Part shown: positions 9,985-19,835 of the stretch, piece by piece
Layout of the letters: every line of letters begins with the position of its first letter
How positions within the stretch are numbered: position 1 is the first letter of the stretch
Source: Acrasis kona
Lineage: Eukaryota > Heterolobosea > Eutetramitea > Acrasida > Acrasidae
Reading direction: 5' to 3'
Assembly: GCA_026419775.2 (NCBI GenBank)
Contig: JAOPGA020000819.1
Span: 1 to 64,000 of the forward strand
Length of the DNA: 64,000 bases
Notes under the pieces: model-generated
Databases searched by the model: none
Told to the model about the DNA's origin: nothing
The model's input: the letters and a program-made list of their open reading frames with translations, nothing else
Program-made: the position numbers and the translations under genes

Positions 9985-10001
9985 TAAAAATTATTTATTC
10001 G
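9976..10001. terminator. Shared 3'-end/poly(A) region of two convergent genes
   Basis: The stops of GPC1 (9982-9984) and NUP93 (complement 9995-9997) are 10 bp apart. The intervening DNA is a near-palindrome, AATAAAAATTATTTATT, giving an AATAAA-like signal to each strand. The two mature transcripts must therefore overlap or end within a few bases of the stop. Confidence 0.6.
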
Positions 10002-12547
10002 CTCAACAACACTTGCATTCTCATTAATCTAGCATACACATCTCTCGACACACATTCCTGAATCATTCCTGCAAATGCCAACACCGCATTAGCCTTCTCT
10101 CTCAAATCATCCAATTCCACTCGATCAGCACCTCTCCTCTTGCTCTCATGGTATTCGTTATAAATGGCAATCATGGTGGCATTCATCAAATCAGAAATCC
10201 TGGCCTGAATGGTGGCGTCTAATTTCTTGAAATCTCTCGCAGGCGCACCTCCGTATCCAAGCGGAACGATTCTTAACGAGGTCATCATCTCCAAGGCCTT
10301 GCTCCACTTGCTCTCCCTAATCAAATCAAAGAACGTGGTCAACTTGCACAATTGTTCGAATGTTTCGTATTCTGATTTGACGAGCGATTTGTGAATGGAG
10401 GGATCCCTATGGAACCTATCCTTGATCTTGTTGCTCGCCATCGATATGATCTGATCGCGATCCGAATCGCCATGAATCATGACCCTCTTTAATTCATTGT
10501 TGGTGATGCGAAGGATGGATTTCAAATCATTAACGGCATCCAACGATTCGTTTCCAAAGTGATTGGCGTGGAGTTCGAAACTCATAAAGTACAATTCGAT
10601 CGCAATCTCGCTGCACCTTCTCTTTTCGTATTCTCTCGCTGCGGTCACCATCATGTTGCTTAGTTGAATTTCGTCGGTTACGATCTTGTCGAGGAAACCT
10701 GGTCTTCTTGATTTTTGTGGCGATGGATCCAAACTTCCTAACAGCGGAGTTGGATCTCCGGTTTCCACGATTAGATCGTGGATAAATGTTCTAAAGATGG
10801 ATTCGTCCTTGATGAGGAATAGTGCGTAATAGTAAGCGGCTACGCCTTGGTCGGTGTGTCTGAATAGTCGCGAATAGTCCTTGATGATGAATTGAATGTT
10901 GAGGATTTTTTGTTTTTGATGCATCACGTCACTGGCAGTCTTTAGTAATGGATCGTTGATTGAGTCGCTAATGTTGATCAGGCCGTAACGATACATTGCA
11001 ATGGCAAAGTGAGTGGCTTCTACTTGGTATCCATCAATGTCTCTTCCACATAAATATTCGATGGCTAGTTCGAATTGTTTGGTTGCCAATAAAAGTTTAA
11101 AGTAGAGCAGCGTGTTCTTGTTTCTGCAAAAGTGGGCTGGTCCGTACTTGGTGATGACTTGTTGTAATTCTTCCAAACGTCTTTGACTGTCTCCGAGATT
11201 AATCAAACAAAGTCTGAACCATATCCAATCGTCGGTGCTCTTGCTGACTGCTGTTGGAATGGTCCTCTTGTAATCGTATTTTCCAATGATCATGTAGACT
11301 GCTTCCTTAAAGTAATCGGATTCGTGTCCAGTATTGTTTCTGTGGTCGGTGGTGTTTGAGGAACGTTCTACTTGTATGCGATCGCTGTCGGATTGTTGGG
11401 CCATGGCCTGGAGTTTGGAAACTACATCTTTTGGAACTACATCTCCTCCCGTGCTTACGCTGCTGCTTTCTGCAACTTGGAATGCTTCGCGATTGAAACC
11501 ACACCTTAACAAGTAAAAGATGAGAGCCCACACAGGGACATCCTGCCAGATCTCCTTGTTGATCTCTGGTGGATATGACCCATTGTTATTTTTCGTTTTA
11601 CATTCAATAAACCTCCTCACCAACTCAATGTTGTCGGTTGGACCCAATTGAGAGGTTGGACTAATTCTATTTAATTGTTCACGTATGAACAGTTCGTAAT
11701 TCTTTTCAAAGTATTCTTTGGCTCCGTTGGTTAGGCTTCTATACTTGTCCACTTCGAACACACCTCTCCTCTCAAGTGAAGGCTCGTCGACCATCTTCTT
11801 TAGCAAATCCCAACAATTCATTACTTCTCTCTTTCTAGAGTCTGGCTCCTCTACTCTTTCGACGCATTTACAAAATTCGGAGATCAAAGGAATGTAGTCG
11901 CCACCTGCTTCAACAAGACGAATCACGACTGATGAATAAGAGGCCATGCGTGAATCTAGGTTACTCTTTCCACGTCTTCCTGTTGTATCTGCCTTGAGTC
12001 CTATGGCGGAATGAAGGTATGGTACGGGTTTATATGTGCTGACGGCGTGGAAGGTGCCATCTTGAATGGAACTGCTCTTGTGTACATCCAAAATTTGTAT
12101 GAGTTCACTTTTAGAACGAGCCCAGTCTTGATCCATGTAAGAATCATAATTTTTATAAAAATGACCACTGGTGAGCCTCTTTGCTTCCTCCACTGCGCTG
12201 AGTAGAATCATGTTATGTTCATGTTTTAGGTATCCATCAATATCTGTTTCGCGCATTGGTTCTAGTGGCTCAAAGGCTGACTTTAGATCAAGTGCACTAA
12301 GGGCCCTGCGATATTTCTCAACATTAAAACCTTTTTGTGCTAATAAAAAATCACCCTTGCTTTGTACATCGGTGACGCGAGTAAGCTTTTGTGCTAATCT
12401 TCTACTTTGTTCATGTATACTTTCAAGAGGCTTGTTGATCTGGTCTTGAGAGTCGATATCTCCCAATAGTTGAGTACTGCTTTCTAACAAGTCTTTAAAA
12501 CTGGTTGTTGTCTGCCCTCCATGATGTGGTTTAGCACCTCTAGACAT
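9995..12547 (-). CDS. NUP93: Nucleoporin NUP93/Nic96
   Basis: An intronless gene encodes 850 aa. Near the N-terminus come a short helical region (FKDLLESSTQLLGDI), heptad-like helices, and then the family signature LEPMRETDIDGYLKHEHNMI at about residues 95-115. The remainder is an all-helical solenoid with WDLLKKMVDEP, WALIFYLLRCGF and QFELAIEYLCG, matching the ACE1-type fold. The product is a scaffold of the nuclear pore inner ring, where the N-terminal helix anchors the Nup62 channel complex. Length agrees with animal NUP93 (about 820 aa) and yeast Nic96 (839 aa). The start ATG is at complement 12545-12547. It lies 90 bp downstream of the BRCT/BAH gene on the same strand. Confidence 0.9.
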   Translation of the reverse strand: MSRGAKPHHGGQTTTSFKDLLESSTQLLGDIDSQDQINKPLESIHEQSRRLAQKLTRVTDVQSKGDFLLAQKGFNVEKYRRALSALDLKSAFEPLEPMRETDIDGYLKHEHNMILLSAVEEAKRLTSGHFYKNYDSYMDQDWARSKSELIQILDVHKSSSIQDGTFHAVSTYKPVPYLHSAIGLKADTTGRRGKSNLDSRMASYSSVVIRLVEAGGDYIPLISEFCKCVERVEEPDSRKREVMNCWDLLKKMVDEPSLERRGVFEVDKYRSLTNGAKEYFEKNYELFIREQLNRISPTSQLGPTDNIELVRRFIECKTKNNNGSYPPEINKEIWQDVPVWALIFYLLRCGFNREAFQVAESSSVSTGGDVVPKDVVSKLQAMAQQSDSDRIQVERSSNTTDHRNNTGHESDYFKEAVYMIIGKYDYKRTIPTAVSKSTDDWIWFRLCLINLGDSQRRLEELQQVITKYGPAHFCRNKNTLLYFKLLLATKQFELAIEYLCGRDIDGYQVEATHFAIAMYRYGLINISDSINDPLLKTASDVMHQKQKILNIQFIIKDYSRLFRHTDQGVAAYYYALFLIKDESIFRTFIHDLIVETGDPTPLLGSLDPSPQKSRRPGFLDKIVTDEIQLSNMMVTAAREYEKRRCSEIAIELYFMSFELHANHFGNESLDAVNDLKSILRITNNELKRVMIHGDSDRDQIISMASNKIKDRFHRDPSIHKSLVKSEYETFEQLCKLTTFFDLIRESKWSKALEMMTSLRIVPLGYGGAPARDFKKLDATIQARISDLMNATMIAIYNEYHESKRRGADRVELDDLREKANAVLAFAGMIQECVSRDVYARLMRMQVLLSE

Positions 12548-12637
12548 GATGAAATGTTGTGAAAATACAGGGTTGACAAGTTACAAAAAGAGTTTAATAA
12601 TTTGGTAATTTATTCGCATAGATACAATCAGTGCGCT

Positions 12638-15373
12638 TTACGCAAAGGTATAATACACATCATTCAGAGCATCTTTGTTCTTCTTATTGTTGCTTAGTAA
12701 TACATCATAGTTTTGTTTGGAAAGTATAATAATATTATCAACGGAGGATATGTCACCAACATTAATGGAGTCTGCACCACACTTCTCTAAACACCTTCCA
12801 TCTTTTTGATCTGGGTCAACTTCGTAAATTTCGACATATAGGATGGATCTGTTGGACGACACTTTTTCCTTCATCTCAGTGACACGACCCAACACAGCTT
12901 TCTTTTTATTTTTAGTCACAATACGCACGCATGAATACAATTGAAGAAAGATGCCACCAACAATACAATTGCTGTACATTTTAACTTCATTTTCAGTCTT
13001 GCTAATCACATCACACCACTGGAATTTATTACTTAATTTTGCCAATGCAACACCTTCCTTTGGAGTAGCTTGGACAATTCTCTTCTTGGTCGCACCATTT
13101 GGACAATCAATTTGTTTTTGCCTGCTGGACTCTCCAGGTACGTTCCACAACAGTTTTTGTGCTGAAGGTTCTATTTTAAAAGGTGTTCCAATGTCTCCAT
13201 CTCTAATCTCATTTTCACAATAATAGGAAGGACGAACAGACTTTCCACTCGAAAACACTTCGGCTTTCCTCAATACACATTCAAGTTCACAAACAGAGCT
13301 CTGATCAGATAAATACAATTTTGAATTTGAAATCTTTTCAGAACTAGACTGCGATACAGCCCTGTGTGAATAAAATTTGGTCCATTTGACCATTTTTTTA
13401 TTGTCTTGTCCATTTGTTTCGTACAATTCATTAATCACACCAACCGCCTTTTTATTTTCATCTTGTATGATGACTGTATCCAGAAGCCAATATTCACAAA
13501 CACTTGAATGTTCTCCAATACGAGCAAATGCATTGTAATGGATGGCACCGTTGGGGTTTGGTTTAGGTTCTCCAAGCCAATGATCTCCGGTTTGGTCTAA
13601 CCATGATGGAACTTCCACTTGCTTGGCAGGTGCGGCGCTTGGCTTTTTAGCGCTCTTAGGTACAGTCTTTTTGGCGGACATTTGATTCTGAATCCTCTTC
13701 ATGAATGGAGTGTTCATCGTCGGAGACAAATGAATGGGTGTGTCAGCATATCCTTGCCTTATTGCAGTACGTGAGGTTTTTGGTGTCTGTGGTTCTATAA
13801 TGTACTTTTCTTGTTCTTGACTTGATGTGAGTGAAGAGTCACTGTTGGTGGTTGTATTCTCCTGCGACGTCTCTTGGATAACTGGAGGCTGTACGGGGCT
13901 TGAAATGGTACTGTAATTAATGTACTCAGCCTCGGGTCTCTTCTTTTGTGCTATCAAAGAATCAATCAAGTATTCCTTGTTAAAGATTGGAATTCTTTTA
14001 TCCTTGGCACACTTGAAAATAAACTTGTTATTCTCCTTGTCTGTTTCATCTTCAATCATAATGTAACCATCTTTTGAGTTGATGTCAGGTGATATCTTTG
14101 TTCCGTTGTAAATAAATTTCGCACCGCAAGCAAGAACTACGGGTTTGAACGCGTCGACAAATCGTTTGCTTCCTGATATCTGTATACGACAGCCGTAAAA
14201 GATGCGATCTTTAGGTTCGCTGCTGATAAGGTCTTTTTTGAATTCTGACTGATGGTGTGCAATACCGTGGATGTGACCTGTTGGAAGAGTATACTCATCG
14301 GTAGGGGGTACGATTGATCCTATCTTATAACAATCAAAAATCCATTCAAACCTTATGAGGGGTAGCTTCAAACCAAGTGATATCAGGTACTTTGTGCTGC
14401 GACAAGGTTCAGCCGAGAGGCAAATAATTCGTTTCGAATCATAATCATGAGAGAGGATGGCATCGGTGTCAAACCTGTCTATAATAGTCCCGCCCGATTT
14501 TTCAATGGTTTGTTTCACTTTCTCACGGTGCACAAGGTCGTCCTCATATGGAATGGTATAAACGAAAGTGTATTTGTTGAATACGTCCTTTGGCTTTTGA
14601 CGAAGAGGTGTTTGCTGTATTTTTAAAATCTTTTCTTCTGAATCAAGGGAGTACTCAACTTCTTCTTCGCAATCATCATCGCTGCTTGCATCAGTTACCG
14701 CTGGTTCGAAACTTTTTGAAGACTCATCGTTGTCAGTTGCGTCTTGGCTGTCTTCATATCTATAAACAATCTGCTTGTGATGTTTGTGCTCGCGCGTTCT
14801 TATTGGTGTCTTCGATTTTGCTTTTTGTGCCTCTTCACGTGCCTTCGCTTCTAACTCTCTAATCCTTCTCGACTCACTAACCTTCTCTTCATTAGAGTCT
14901 TTTGAGGTTGATTTTCTTTTTGCTTTCAGTTTCCTTCTGCTCTTTATCACTGTGGACGGGGCTGTCTCTGCTTCTTCGAATTCTACTTTTTTAACAGGGG
15001 TTTTAATGTCATCAACCTTCTCGGTAACTTGTTTTTTTTGTTTTGTTTCCTCAGTAAAAGGTTGTGTCATCACAACTCCAAACACAACATTTTGACTCTC
15101 TGGTTCAATCACCTCGCTTTCGTCATCAAGTTCGAGACTATAAGCACCAAAGTCATTTGGAATCTGTGTGTCACAAAAGTCCAAAAATCCCCTCGTCCTA
15201 CTACTCTCTCCATCTGGACTTGCAGCAGAATCTACAGGTGAATTCGGAACTTCAAACAATGCTCTAGGTGGTGTTGGTGTCTGTAATTGCATTGCATCGT
15301 CGTTATCACTGTTGGCGCCCCTCTCTGGTGTATCAGGTACATCAAATTGAGAACATGCAAAGCTCTCAATCAT
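12638..15373 (-). CDS. Tandem-BRCT plus BAH-like nuclear protein (53BP1/Crb2-like layout)
   Basis: An intronless gene encodes 911 aa. Residues 1-250 are acidic and disordered with several SQ/TQ dipeptides and basic stretches, as expected of an ATM/ATR target. Residues about 265-365 (NKYTFVYTIP to PLIRFEWIFDCYKIG) form a BRCT domain with its Trp. A second, FYGCRIQISG to FNKEYLIDSLIAQ, spans about 380-470. After a Ser/Thr/Pro linker, a BAH-like domain (WLLDTVIIQD...VGVINELYE...KWTKFYSHRA...SVCELECVLRKAEVF) covers about 620-730. A similar strand pattern near 790-890 may be a second. Tandem BRCTs usually bind phosphopeptides such as phosphorylated H2A.X tails, and BAH domains bind nucleosomes. 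It is probably a DNA-damage chromatin mediator. Assignment to a specific orthologue is not possible. Confidence 0.7.
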   Translation of the reverse strand: MIESFACSQFDVPDTPERGANSDNDDAMQLQTPTPPRALFEVPNSPVDSAASPDGESSRTRGFLDFCDTQIPNDFGAYSLELDDESEVIEPESQNVVFGVVMTQPFTEETKQKKQVTEKVDDIKTPVKKVEFEEAETAPSTVIKSRRKLKAKRKSTSKDSNEEKVSESRRIRELEAKAREEAQKAKSKTPIRTREHKHHKQIVYRYEDSQDATDNDESSKSFEPAVTDASSDDDCEEEVEYSLDSEEKILKIQQTPLRQKPKDVFNKYTFVYTIPYEDDLVHREKVKQTIEKSGGTIIDRFDTDAILSHDYDSKRIICLSAEPCRSTKYLISLGLKLPLIRFEWIFDCYKIGSIVPPTDEYTLPTGHIHGIAHHQSEFKKDLISSEPKDRIFYGCRIQISGSKRFVDAFKPVVLACGAKFIYNGTKISPDINSKDGYIMIEDETDKENNKFIFKCAKDKRIPIFNKEYLIDSLIAQKKRPEAEYINYSTISSPVQPPVIQETSQENTTTNSDSSLTSSQEQEKYIIEPQTPKTSRTAIRQGYADTPIHLSPTMNTPFMKRIQNQMSAKKTVPKSAKKPSAAPAKQVEVPSWLDQTGDHWLGEPKPNPNGAIHYNAFARIGEHSSVCEYWLLDTVIIQDENKKAVGVINELYETNGQDNKKMVKWTKFYSHRAVSQSSSEKISNSKLYLSDQSSVCELECVLRKAEVFSSGKSVRPSYYCENEIRDGDIGTPFKIEPSAQKLLWNVPGESSRQKQIDCPNGATKKRIVQATPKEGVALAKLSNKFQWCDVISKTENEVKMYSNCIVGGIFLQLYSCVRIVTKNKKKAVLGRVTEMKEKVSSNRSILYVEIYEVDPDQKDGRCLEKCGADSINVGDISSVDNIIILSKQNYDVLLSNNKKNKDALNDVYYTFA

Positions 15374-15428
15374 TTTTAACGTTTTTTCAAGTTGACAGGA
15401 AAAAGAGGGTTTTCAAATAAATATTTAT

Positions 15429-16373
15429 TTAAACTTTTCTTCTTTCAATGAGGTCCACGACTTCTTGAAACAATGTCTCCCCATCATCTTTCCATTTTTT
15501 AATCGCTTCATGTATGTTGGGCATTTTTAAACTTTCATAGAGGGCCAAAAACACAGTGACAATGAAGAAAGGGTATTGGTTATTGTAGGGAAGGAACTGT
15601 AATTTGTCGGCTTCCGTGTCGGTAATAATACCTTTTCCATTAGCTTTTAATATCCAAATTATGTGCATAGATTGTATGTTATTAGAGAACATGCTCTCAA
15701 TGTGCTCTCGGAGCGGAGGAGGGGGAGGGGTATCGTCCACCTTTTGTTTTTCTAACATTTCAGGCGATAGACTTCTCTTTGACTTGGTAGATTTTGTCTT
15801 TTTAGTCTTTCTTTTCTTGGAGGGATGGTCGTCGTCAGATGATTCATCACTATCTGCAACGAGCTCAAGAGCGGAGTCACCCAACAAGCTTAGTGCGTTA
15901 GCATGACTTTCAATGGTTTCATTGTCTGAGTCGCTATACAATGCGGCTGTCCTTTTGCTCTTTCTCTTTTTATTGTTTTCATTGTCTTTTCGAGATGTAG
16001 AGTTCGGCTCGAATGGACCACTTGCTTCTCTTGCCTCTTGTGCAGCTATTTGCATTGTGATATACTCTATCACCTCATCATAAACCTAATGTAAATATCC
16101 AATAATAGAAAATGTGGAAGTACCTTTAATGCTTGTGCTTCGGTTTTTATTTGTGCGGTTTTACCATACATCATGCTCCTAACGGCCTTTCTTTCAGGAG
16201 AGGAGAATTTGAGCTTTGTATATAGCGACCTTATGTTCTTATTTTGCTACATATAAATATATTGTGTCATACAAACCGGCACTTACTTCATTAGTATAGC
16301 GTTGGACTGTTGGGCATGTACAGCCGTGGTTATGGAGGCTGTGTTGCATACATTTCATATGATTATTGACCAT
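15429..16373 (-). CDS. Unrecognised nuclear-type protein, three exons
   Basis: I trace three exons with phase-0 introns at 16086-16123 and 16247-16286 (38 and 40 nt), giving 288 aa. The start ATG at complement 16371-16373 has an in-frame stop 6 nt upstream. The N-terminus has a His/Cys cluster (CMQHSLHNHGCTC) and a helical segment (SSPERKAVRSMMYG). The middle is Ser/Asp-rich with basic clusters (KKRKSKRTAA, KKRKTKKTKSTKSKR) typical of nuclear localisation. Residues about 190-288 are a compact helical region starting HIESMFSNNIQSMHIIWI. No family is recognised. It lies 55 bp upstream of the BRCT/BAH gene on the same strand, which suggests but does not prove a chromatin role. Confidence 0.6.
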
Positions 16374-16990
16374 ATTTTAGCTTTGAGGTTGCTGATATTG
16401 CTTTTTTTCTTGAAGTTGTGATGTTTGACATGTATTACAAATCCAATCTGGTGCTATCATGATAGCTTGTGAATGATCATGCTTGTGCTACAAGCTTGCT
16501 TGTAAAGTTGACACGGACTATTTTCGTATCAAGTTGAAAAGAGCCCCTGTATTGATCTTCTATTTGTTGTCAAGGAGTGCTATATTGACTATTGTCGCTA
16601 AGGAGAAAAACGCGACAGCGCAGAAATTATGGTGACGTGGCTCTATCCTTTGGCACAAACAACCTAGGAATTTCATTCATACTCAATATTGTTATTCACA
16701 CTGAGATGAGCAATCTGTAAATCTTTTCGGATGTCCTTAGCAGAAACAGCCGGAAGCTTTTTAATTGAGTTGTCACCGAATTAACAACAATAAGAAAGTT
16801 TTCCTAACCTAAAGCGTAAAGTGGATAGTTCAAATGCTCGCATCAATAATAGCTGGCTAATTCTAAGACGAAAAGTTGAAGAAGTGGCGTGTCAACTACC
16901 CATTCAAAAATCGAAAAGATGCAAACTTGTAGAGTGACTTTGTCGGAGAAAATCAGAAGTGTGTCTTATTCGTTCAAAATTGTTTTTATT
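16374..16990. other. Gap without recognisable features
   Basis: AT-rich DNA with no ORF of substance on either strand and no repeat or RNA gene I can support. It should contain the promoter of the three-exon nuclear-type gene on its left. Confidence 0.5.
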
Positions 16991-17383
16991 TTACACTTTC
17001 ATTGCAGTAGCAGACCCATTCATTTTGCTCCTAGTAATTTTTGAGAGGTCGTGAACGTTTCCTCCGTTATCCAAATCGTTGATGCCACCCTTGTTTTTAT
17101 AGACTCCTGTAAAAGTACTTCTGTCACTGAGACGGTCGAATATTGAGCCATTAGAAGTATTGGGTCTTGATTTCTTTACAGGGGCAGCATCTGTTACAGT
17201 TGGTATACCCTTACCAGTCTTCATAGAAGTACTGCTTCCATGCATTTTATTTCTGGTAATTTGTGACAGGTCATGAACGTTTCCTCCGTTATCCAAATCA
17301 TTAATACCCCCCTTATTTTTGTATACTCCAGTGAAATTGCTTCTGTCGCTAAGACGATCGAAGATACTTTGTTTAGTGCTCAT
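16991..17383 (-). CDS. p25-alpha (TPPP)-motif protein with two near-identical repeats
   Basis: An intronless gene encodes 130 aa consisting of two copies of a roughly 43-residue unit (about 7-50 and 80-125) separated by a basic Thr/Pro/Ser linker. Each copy begins IFDRLSDRSxFTGVYKNK and continues GGINDLDNGGNVHDLS and ITRxKM. FDRLxDxSxFTGxxK is the C-terminal signature of p25-alpha/TPPP proteins, which bind and bundle microtubules and occur in ciliated or flagellated eukaryotes. The helical p25 core is absent, so this is a short, repeat-only derivative. DNA copies differ at silent positions while the protein is conserved, suggesting selection on both copies. A cytoskeletal role is inferred. 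Confidence 0.6.
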   Translation of the reverse strand: MSTKQSIFDRLSDRSNFTGVYKNKGGINDLDNGGNVHDLSQITRNKMHGSSTSMKTGKGIPTVTDAAPVKKSRPNTSNGSIFDRLSDRSTFTGVYKNKGGINDLDNGGNVHDLSKITRSKMNGSATAMKV

Positions 17384-18056
17384 TGTGATTGTTTGATTGT
17401 TATTTATTGATTGGTTAGCAATATTGTCTCATCTATTTATACCTACTACAATTTCTTTGTTTGGCTATTCATCTATTATTAATCTCTATATTTACTTTAT
17501 AGCGTTTTACTGGTATTGGAAAACCGAGCTATTTTCATCATAAGCTATCCCAGCCGTACGATACTGTAGGAACTCTTTTTCTCTAAAGCTTTTGTATTCA
17601 AAAGTCGAAAAGAAAGCATTGTAATAAATAAGCTCATTTGAGCTTTCGCTGCCAAGTCTACAATTAAGTATCAACAAACATGGCTTACTACTCCAACTGC
17701 CGTTAATCTGATTCACACCATTAACATAAAAGCCTATGCGAAATTAACAAGCATTATAATGTTGACAAACAAATAGATTGGTCACATCTGTAAGACTGAT
17801 TTTTTGACAGAATGGCGTTGGATCTGATCTTTGTATCATATTAAAAAACGACTTTGCCACAAATCTTTGATTACATGTAGAAAGTTGAAGATTATCAAAG
17901 AATTATTTTCATCATTGGTATACGTTGAACCTTAATAGGCTTGCATCAGTTATCTGGCTGTTGTCGATCAATTGCCTTCCTTAGAAACTGGTTTTTCCAG
18001 TTCGGTCGCTGAAGGATCTGGTTGACGATTATCCGAATCTCTATTGTAATATTATA
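17384..18056. other. Divergent intergenic region
   Basis: The p25-alpha-like gene leaves leftward and the bestrophin-like gene rightward. An open stretch of about 70 codons at 17507-17716 shows no protein-like composition. No other feature was recognised. Confidence 0.5.
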
Positions 18057-19003
18057 ATGGGTCTACCTAACAGAAGAGATTGGGTTTCATTGTTCTTTAA
18101 TGTACAGTGCACAGTTATACCCAACATATCAGGTAGAGTTTTGATGCTCATGTCATTGTCTTTGTTGTTATGTTCTCTTAAATACCTCGGAGTGTACCCA
18201 TTACCTGCATGGAAACTCACCATGCACACATTAGTTGGTGCCGCTTTAGGACTTTTACTTGTATACAGAACAAACGCGAGCTACGACAGATTTTGGGAGG
18301 GTAGAAAACTGTGGGGTGCTGTTGCGGGTTCCTCAAAATCTATAATGAGATTTCTTAGGACTCACGAAAGAAATGTAGATTGTACCGAGCTTGGGAAATT
18401 GATCTCATCCTACGCCTTTTGTCTAAAAAACAAATTGAGAGGAAACAATGTAACAAAGGAGTTGAACGCTTTATTGAAAGAAGACCAGTTGTCATTTGTT
18501 AACTCCACAAATAACAAACCCACCGCAATTGTGTAAGATTTATAATGCTCAAAATCATAACACCACCCAGATCATTAATTACGGATTGGATATTTGAAAA
18601 CTGTAAGAATTGTCAGGCAGCCGCTGGGAAGGTTGGTATTCTTGAGTCTCACATTAATAATTTATCCGACTGCCAAGGTGCTCTAGAAAGAATTATCAAC
18701 ACTCCGTAAGTATTTTGATTCCAATCCTACTAAAGCCACGGAAGCATTCCTCTTGCCTATGTTGGACATGTGAACCAAGTGCTACTTGTGTACCTTGTCA
18801 CTCTACCCTTTTGCCTCTTGGACGAATTTTACTGGTCATCCATTTTTGTAGTTGGCTTTGTATCTTTTGCACTTCTGGGTATCGAGTCTGCAGGTTTGGA
18901 GATTGAAGATCCGTTTGGAAATGATTTGAACGACATTCCGGTCGACAGAATTTGTAACGCAATTGTGGAGACAAATAATTTCCTCTCTCAACCTCGTAAA
19001 TAA
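18057..19003 (+). CDS. Bestrophin-like (UPF0187/RFP-TM) anion channel
   Basis: Three exons with introns 18533-18570 and 18706-18744 encode about 289 aa. The N-terminus has two hydrophobic helices (VLMLMSLSLLLC, TLVGAALGLLLVYRTNASYDRFWEGRKLWG); the stretch RTNASYDRFWEGRKLWG is the family hallmark. LERIINTPIPLAYVGHVNQ spans the second exon junction, confirming it, and LLVYLVTLPFCLL plus FVVGFVSFALLGIESAGLEIEDPFGNDLNDIP complete the C-terminal signature. Bestrophin and bacterial YneE-type proteins are homopentameric chloride channels. Length matches the bacterial/plant-type short forms (about 300 aa) rather than animal bestrophins. There is no transit peptide at this start, so the membrane is unknown. 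Confidence 0.85.
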
Positions 19004-19168
19004 ACGTTGTTTGTGTTATCTCTATTATTTGATGTTAAGAATGTTTCTGCTGATTTTATGGGTATGTTTATGATCTTGAGCAACCTGTGCAGAGTTAGTT
19101 TGGTAAGGAGCACAAAATGTAGTAGTAAAAAGTGATGACCAAATTTAAACTTTTAATGTTCGGTGCTA

Positions 19169-19555
19169 TTACTTGGAGGGAGCAGTTGCCTTGATTGTTG
19201 CTGCTAGTGTAGCAGGGGCCGATGGTTTTTGAGTGCTGGCTGTTGAGGCAGGGACAGTTGGTTTGTAAGTCAACAATGCTGGTACTGTTGCTTTAGTTGG
19301 TTTGGGTGTTGCAGTGATGCATTCCTTTAGTTCCTCGTAGAAGCACTTGGAGTTGACATCATAGCTGATGCCTCTAACTTTCAACTTGGCGTCATCGTCT
19401 TCTGTACACTCTCCAATAGAGCCAATTACACATTCGTAGCTGGCGGTGGTGATCTTACTTCCATCGAACACTTTGACGGTGGTTCTGCTGCACTTATCCT
19501 GTGTAGCAAATACAAGCACCAAGCTCAATAGAAGTAGAAGAACGCACTTGTACAT
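19169..19555 (-). CDS. Small secreted Cys-rich protein with Thr/Pro/Ala tail
   Basis: This encodes 128 aa. A signal peptide (VLLLLLSLVLVFATQ) precedes a roughly 70-residue domain with VKVFDGSKITTASYECV, LKVRGISYDV and CFYEELKEC, holding six cysteines. A low-complexity tail rich in Thr, Pro, Ala and Lys follows and looks O-glycosylatable. The same domain forms the N-terminus of the secreted protein at 41180-43584 (INVYDGKKVTSASVDCV, LRLRGKVYEI, CFYQALSVC), so this is a lineage-specific extracellular module used alone and as a front domain. No known family is recognised. It is convergent with the bestrophin-like gene. Confidence 0.65.
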   Translation of the reverse strand: MYKCVLLLLLSLVLVFATQDKCSRTTVKVFDGSKITTASYECVIGSIGECTEDDDAKLKVRGISYDVNSKCFYEELKECITATPKPTKATVPALLTYKPTVPASTASTQKPSAPATLAATIKATAPSK

Positions 19556-19835
19556 TTGTTTAAATTTATAAATTAGAGGGTACAGTTGTGTATTATTTCA
19601 TTGAGTAGTCGCTCTACAGTAAAGTTACAAAATGTACAAACTGGGTCATTCTTGACTATTTTGAATATTTAGAGCGAGCGAAATAATCGCTATTGGTTGG
19701 GTGTTATTACAAATGTCGAATAACACCAGTTTACATCTTCGGCTCAATGAATCAACACCTTTTTATTAAACAGAGAAGTTTACTTAACAGAGAATTGCCT
19801 GACCTTTGATCGCGTCTTACTTTCTGGACAGTCGT

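Noticed and set aside
17507-17716. Open frame on the minus strand between two divergent genes
   Set aside because: No start context, family resemblance or composition distinguishes it from chance.
18604-18624. A GTAAGA...CAG segment that looks like an 18-nt intron in the bestrophin-like gene
   Set aside because: It is far shorter than the 34-47 nt introns elsewhere and reading through it keeps the frame and the family-like sequence.
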